Below are positions 58,001 through 64,000 of a stretch of 64,000 nt of DNA, one piece after another. The DNA is taken from assembly GCA_963969595.1 (NCBI GenBank), contig OZ018409.1:7268520-7332519 (forward strand), read 5' to 3'. Below the pieces are notes generated by a model, which was given only the letters and a program-made list of their open reading frames with translations, was not told the origin of the DNA and ran no database searches. The first letter of the stretch is position 1. Every line of letters begins with the position of its first letter. The position numbers and the translations under genes were made by a program. This DNA comes from Neckera pumila. Taxonomy: Eukaryota > Streptophyta > Bryopsida > Hypnales > Neckeraceae.

Positions 58001-59739
58001 AGTAGTTGCTTCATGTCAGTGGATGTCATCATTGCTTAAAAAAATCTTAGATTTTTTTGTTTTGTGCCGTGTCTTGAGATAAATTGATTAAAGAGAGGTT
58101 GGATTGAAATGTGAACTGCCTCATCTAAAAAGGGAAATCAAGAGTGCACTAGCAATTCCCCAATCCTGAGGAAAGAATAGTCAGTGTAGTTTAAAAAAAA
58201 AATTAGTTCATTTGTTTCGGGCAATGTAGAAAGCAATTATTCCAGAAAGTGGAGATGAAACTATTATCATCCATGGACGTGGATGAAATATGAAGAAGGT
58301 GGATGATAACTCGTTTATTCATCCAATTATATGTCCATGCACCCAATATGAGCAATAGCGTCTGAGGTTTCTTTTAGTAATTTGCAATTTTATCCACAGA
58401 GATATACCATCGCCAAATATTCTGTAGATTTTTTTTTTTTATCACTTTTGAGAGATGGTTTGCTAAAAAATAATTGAGCAAATAGATAATTAAATTTGCC
58501 ATAGTTTCCATTCACATTGAGGGCATTACTAGTGGGATTGCTTTATCTCTCTCAATGTAAGGTCGTATTCCTTCTTTGTGTGGATGTACCCATAGGATAA
58601 AAGTAAGCAAACAAGCAAAAACAGCTTGATGAAAAGGAGCCATCTTAGAACTCCAGTTAATTTGTGTGATATTTGAAGGCTTACATCACTTGGAATCTTA
58701 TTTTTACCTTAAACCACATGCTAGTAGTAGACAATTCAACAATATTTGAATAAATAAAAAAGATGGTAGGATTAGGATGAATTATATTTGCTAAGCATTT
58801 TAGATGAAAATCATCAAAGTTATTCAAATGAGTGTCCAAAAGTTTGTCATGATGACAAGGAAAATTGAAATTGTGAAATAAAAAGGTTTTAAATTGTTTC
58901 GAATCTTAAAATTTGAAATTTTAGAAAAACAAACTTCAAATATGTTTGTTGCAGTGGAAGCACTTGTACAAGGAGTCTCTTTGGATGTGAAATATCTCCA
59001 AATGTGAATGTATTCTACAAATATGGATGATAATCATCATATAAATTTTGGGATAGTGTACACTAAATAGAAGTATGAAGGGGACCAAAAAAATTAAAGG
59101 GACTTATTTTGAAAATTATAGATGTTTGAAACATGATGTACAATCTCCACACTCTTCAATAACTATTGATGTACAATAAAGGTAAATATTTATATAGTGT
59201 TTGATGTCAATTAATTAGTATGGATCCCCTTAATACCCCTATTTAGTGTAGTAACTAATTCTATAGAATTTCAGCATCAGTGATCCCAAAATTGCTTTAT
59301 GGAATTTATTGCAATATGCTACCTAAGTTATTAGGATTTAGTGCAATACGCTACAAACGGGCATCAATTTTGGCTACCTTGAGAGTGAGTAGTATTAAAA
59401 AAAAATAGAAAAGATAGGATTTTGCAAATTTTAAAGGATAATTGGGAGTACTATGATACAAAACTAACAAAATAGATGCTAATTTCAATATAGAAGAAGT
59501 TGCACATTGGCTACCAAATTCTATTGTTTGTTGTAGTTTTGACTTAAATACAATTTTTTCTAGGATTTTTTCTAGTGTACCTTTAGCTCCTAAAAAATTT
59601 ACATAGAAATGGACCAAAATTTAGCCACTTTTGTGAATGCTATTCAGCATGGCTAGTATAATACTGTACATTTGTACACGTATGAATAATTTCGTGTTAG
59701 ATCAAGGAGTTAATAAGGTCCATGTAAATAGTCCCATAG
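58001..59739. other. AT-rich intergenic
   Basis: No gene or clear repeat. Confidence 0.5.
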
Positions 59740-60090
59740 ACATTTGTGTTAGAAGTTAGAAGAATTTTATTTTTTTTGGCACTGTCCAACATAGTCAACA
59801 AAATTTGACTATTCTTAAAGTGAAAGTTATGCACTTTCCAGGGGAGGGGGGGGGGGGGGGGGGGATTGTTGCATTCTACATCATGTTAATTGCGTATGGG
59901 CCAAATTTAAAAAATAGAAGAGGAATTTAGCACATATTGCCCAAAGTTGTTCTATTATTTGGGCAATCAATCTTTTGATGCATGCTAGCGACTAGAAAGG
60001 AGGTACATGTCCACATCTTGTATCAAAATTCTCAAAAATATTATAATTAATTCACCTTGTAGGAACCCAATCAAACTCGCATTGATCTCC
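59740..60090 (+). repeat. Dispersed repeat related to 19600-20120
   Basis: Shares ordered blocks with the copy near 19.6-20.1 kb, ending at TTGTAGGAACC. Interrupted by an 18-20 base G-run at 59846-59864. Confidence 0.45.
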
Positions 60091-61609
60091 ATTTACAACA
60101 ATTGTTTTTAGGATTAATAAGTGAATTCTTAATTCACACCAATCTAAAAGACAATTGGAGTTTTTCTTCTTCTATACAATTGTAAGTAAAAGTTAACAAA
60201 GCACCTTCGACCTTAGCACCCAGTCCCCAACAAACGCTCTTTTCATGCCATTCTTTCAAGCTAGAGTTTACTTAACCTCCTTATATGTGAAGGTTATAGT
60301 AGTATAGATGAGACATGAAGAATGAAGTTGCTGAAGTAGCTTGGATATCATCTAATATATCTTGTGTCATTCTAGTAGTTGTAACATTGACAATGTGCTG
60401 AAAAGATGTAGACAACTTTGCACATGCCCTCCACCTTCATCAAAAATCTACAATTGCCAATGTGTATCGGAAAAATGCCCCTTCCATTGAAAATTTGTAG
60501 CCATTGATTAATATTTTCTTAGAAAAATAAAGGCTTTGAATCTAGGATGTCAACTTTTTAAAAAAAAATTTGCTGTCGATCTTCAATTTTTTTTTTAATA
60601 CGGAAACTTATATTGACGCAATTGTTTTAAATTGATACTGAGTATTATGTACACAATATATACAAAATATTTAATATGATACATATACAAAAATGGGCAC
60701 TGATATGGAATACAAAATATAAATATTGACAACACATGGATACATATTGTACGTCATTATCCCATATTGATTGCAATCAAAACAACTTTTCAAAAAATAT
60801 AAATATGTAGTAGAGGGTTGTTAATTATTTCACAAGCAATAGAATTCATTCTACAAGTGAGTGAGAAATGGTAGTTTGTCACAATATTCACAATGTACAA
60901 TGTATACAAAAAATTTAAACATAATACAATGACAATGATTTTGTTTCAAAGTTGTGAACAATTTTTGTTTGGTTTATCATTTGACATTTGAGGTATAAAT
61001 GTTTGCAAACTATAATGCTGCAAATATAAATCAATCCAAAAATACATTCATTTGTCACTAAATAGTGAAAAATACATAATAATTCTCTTTACTTGAGTAG
61101 ATAAAATGCTTTGTTCATAATCTTGTTGAATTCACTTTAAGAAAATATAGAACTAGACCTTCTATTGCTATAAGTAAACACCTATAATTTGGCAATGCTT
61201 GTTGATAAACTACATTTATGGTCTTTTAGACCTTTAAAGGTTTGGAAAGTCCAATTTTTAATGTAGCATGTATTTTTTTGTGTATTTGACATAGAAGGTG
61301 CATAAATTGAGGCCTACAGTAGGCACAACAAATTATATTCATGGTGAGCCAAATCTAATGACACACAGCATTCCCAATTTGAATAATTATTACACCTCCT
61401 ATTTGTCTCAAAAATTGCAAAAGTCATATATTTTATGTGTATGTTATTGTATTTGAATACAATATGAATTGATTATTAAAATGACATCCAAATAGAAATG
61501 CTAATTGTTGAATTATCAATTTGGTGGTGCATATCTTGCCATATTCTAATACATAATTGATATTTTGAAAGTCATATATGGTAATGTATATGTGGTTCTC
61601 CACATACTT
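60091..61609. other. AT-rich intergenic
   Basis: Nothing supported. Confidence 0.5.
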
Positions 61610-62040
61610 TTAACCCCTATAGGACAATTTGGTCATTCCACGCCATTTAGAAGTTCAGATAGTTTCTTTCCAATTGTGTGCATGGATTAGAAGTTATGTT
61701 GCTGCAAAATATTCAAGTAAAGGTGGCGAGCTCAGGTAGTGTGGGAAAAATACCTCTTCTACTTCAAATGTGATAGGTATGTATCAAATACTATATAGGA
61801 TGAAGCTATAAAATGAATCTCATGTGTAATGCAAAAATCTCATTCTTAAAAAGAGGTTAAATTTGTTGACCCTATCATCATGCAGGGTTGAAAAGAAAAA
61901 CTTGCAAAATTACAAACTTCAAATGCTATAATCTTTCAATCCATGTAGTCAAATTCTCTAAAAAAATTCCACTCATTCCCATGGTAGTCTACTTTTGACA
62001 ATTTATGCCCGAAATGGACCCCAATTCTTTTAGGGATTGA
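61610..62040 (+). mobile_element. TTAA-type element, partly decayed
   Basis: The left end TTAACCCCTATAGGACAAT is close to 26102. The right end, near 62040, is TTCTTTTAGGGATTGA, a decayed version of the family end. No coding capacity. Confidence 0.55.
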
Positions 62041-63322
62041 AGATTAACCCACAAGTCAACCAAAGAAGTAACTGTGGCCGTAACCATGACTTTTAGTCAA
62101 AGAAGTCATAAGTTATGAATTTGTGTGAGCAAGTGTGAAGATGTCAATGGGATCATTTGAATCAAATTGCATTCCTCAACTAACTAAGGACCTGTTTTCA
62201 CCCAAAATCTTAGGCTCCAACCCATGAAGACATGTAGTACCTTGTTCAAGGGATGAGACCATTGTATTTGCGATACTATGCTTGAAACAAGGGACTTATA
62301 AGTAGGTAGTGACTCAAAGATTTGATGTAAACCAAAAAGAATTTAGTCATGGCCCATTTTGCACTTGGGTTGAATTTTTCATTTTTTATTATCCACAGAA
62401 ATAGGTTAAAAACAAGCCAAAAACAACCTGGGAACAAGCAGGCCAAACATCCAAGGTAGAAAAGGCCGAAACATTCTAGAAATGACCAAAAATAGTCTAG
62501 AATTGATCCAAAACAATCTAGAAAACAAGTATTAATTTTAAAAAATTGGAAAAAAAAATTGGTCTCTCCGAATTTTCTCCTAGACTTGGGAGTTGGGGTA
62601 CCTCCAAGAGCTTCCTAAGAAATACTCCATTGAGGTCTGGGAAGTCACTACCCTCTTCGGCCATGTAGGATTCCAACAAGGATTTTCATCCACGGAAAAA
62701 TCTATAGGTTGCAACCCAAATTTTCTTTGATGTAAGCCCAAAGCGAGGTACCATAGCTAGCTATCCTCCAATCAGAACACTCCATTTCTTTGGGCTCCAA
62801 CCCAAAGTTTCTTTGGTGTCAACAAGCCCCAAAGTATTGTACAAGTTAATTTGTCATTTGAGGAATGAAGGGAGTGGCTGGAGTTCTTCCATCTTTTCCC
62901 ACCTCAATTGAAGCTTCAATGAAGATTGTAAGCGAAGTTAAGTTGGTGCATCTATTGCAGCAGATGAGAGTATGAAGACCTGAAGAGAGAAGTGATGAAT
63001 GTAATAACTTCGTTAATAATAACGAAAGTCTCTTGAATGACTTCAGTTCAGTTTGAGTTCAGTTCAGTTATGATGAATGAGCTCCGTCGTCACAACTTCA
63101 ATTGAATTGAATTGCAAGAGAACTGAACGCAAGTTAGAGCTCTTGGCTGTCTGTCTGTCTCCACCTGTCACGCTGCGAAAAGATCTGAATCCGGAGCCTG
63201 ACCAGCAGAGTTCCAGAGTCTGAGCGCAGGTCTGACTACTTGCGCAAAGGCGACGCTGCAATTGGAGGGCAGGCCTGCCGTTGTAAATTACGAAACAGAA
63301 TGGCATGTGCCCGGCGGGAATG
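62041..63322. other. Intergenic, rising GC
   Basis: Composition becomes mixed after about 62.6 kb. Short frames near 63.1-63.3 kb have no recognised homology. Confidence 0.4.
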
Positions 63323-63391
63323 GACAGACAGACAGGGACAGACAGGGACAGACAGGGACAGACAGGGACAGACCCAGGCAGGCAGGCAGGC
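63323..63391 (+). repeat. GACAGGGACA tandem repeat
   Basis: About five units of the 10-base GACAGGGACA motif followed by GGCA repeats. Non-coding. Confidence 0.9.
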
Positions 63392-63582
63392 CGGGTGCAA
63401 CTGAACTGAAGTCATGACTCAAGTCAAACCAACTTTTCTGTTCAAAGGTCGACAGAAAAATTGAACCCCCAAAAACAAAAAACAAACAAAAACTGGCTGA
63501 AACGGAATTCGGCCTGAACGGAACGGCCAGTTTTTGAATTGAGATACCTACTGGAAGTTGGCTTTTGAAATTTCCCATATTA
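63392..63582. other. Spacer
   Basis: No feature seen. Confidence 0.4.
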
Positions 63583-64000
63583 TTAACCCCTAAATGACGG
63601 ATCCATAACCATTGATTTCAAATCTCACTATCCATCACTCAATTTGCTACCAGATATGTATGAAAATGTTTATTTTTTATTTTTCAGAGATGAAAGTACA
63701 TGTCTTCTACACTTCAGAAAAAATTTAGATTTTTTTGTGGAAAATTAAATTTTTAGAGAATTTTTGAAGAAAAAGTGAAGAAAAATTATATTAAATAGAT
63801 AAATATTTTTTTTAATCTGAAAATTTCACCATAAGTGTATATCACGATGACAAACATCATGGTGTAGACTCAATTTCCGTGTCATTCTATAATTAGAAGA
63901 TAATAGACATTGAAAATACACCCAATGTTCAAATTGCAATAAAATATGCAATATTAGGAATTTTTTCAAAATTCAAATTGGAGGTGAAACTAGAGTAGAT
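63583..64000 (+). mobile_element. TTAA (piggyBac-like) element, left end
   Basis: Starts TTAACCCCTAAATGACGG; no right end before the window edge. Interior A/T-rich without coding capacity so far. Confidence 0.55.

Overview
The window looks like nuclear DNA of a land plant. The evidence is a PLATZ zinc-binding transcription factor, a plant-type USP-like (nucleotide alpha-hydrolase fold) protein, a plant-style choline-phosphate cytidylyltransferase, a MES/hydroxynitrile-lyase-type alpha/beta hydrolase, short GT-AG introns of about 100 bases, and miniature transposons with plant-typical ends (Stowaway-like, CACTA-like, mariner-like). A non-seed plant (bryophyte or lycophyte) is my guess, not something the sequence proves. 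Gene density is very low and the background is AT-rich.

Layout. 1-1.5 kb: 3' part of a multi-exon DNA N4/N6-methyltransferase-like gene with an in-frame stop. 1.8-22 kb: a transposon graveyard dominated by non-autonomous elements flanked by TTAA with ends starting CCCCTAAA (piggyBac-like), several nested in one another, plus four other inverted-repeat families. 22.0-23.0 kb: an intronless choline-phosphate cytidylyltransferase reading frame whose stop codon lies in a transposon end. 25.1-33.3 kb: a genic island with a broken RING-finger gene, an intact USP-like gene and a broken alpha/beta hydrolase gene. 33.8-38 kb: an array of about ten near-perfect 70-base hairpins invaded by three foldback elements, one of them itself invaded by a CACTA-like miniature element. 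38-42 kb: AT-rich DNA, a pyrimidine tract, another TTAA element and a long (TA)n tract. 42.1-48.1 kb: second genic island with an intact PLATZ gene, its long GC-rich leader/promoter, and unidentified exon-like segments downstream. 48-64 kb: mostly AT-rich intergenic DNA with more TTAA-element remnants.

The genes do not form a pathway. Two of the readable genes look intact (USP-like, PLATZ). Four are decayed or suspect, and the disabling changes I could see are mostly C-to-T/G-to-A at CpG or CHG positions, as expected from deamination of methylated cytosine. The most unusual structures are the two tandem hairpin arrays (1.88-2.67 kb and 33.8-36.8 kb). The first lies inside a TTAA-flanked element and is itself arranged as a palindrome of palindromes.
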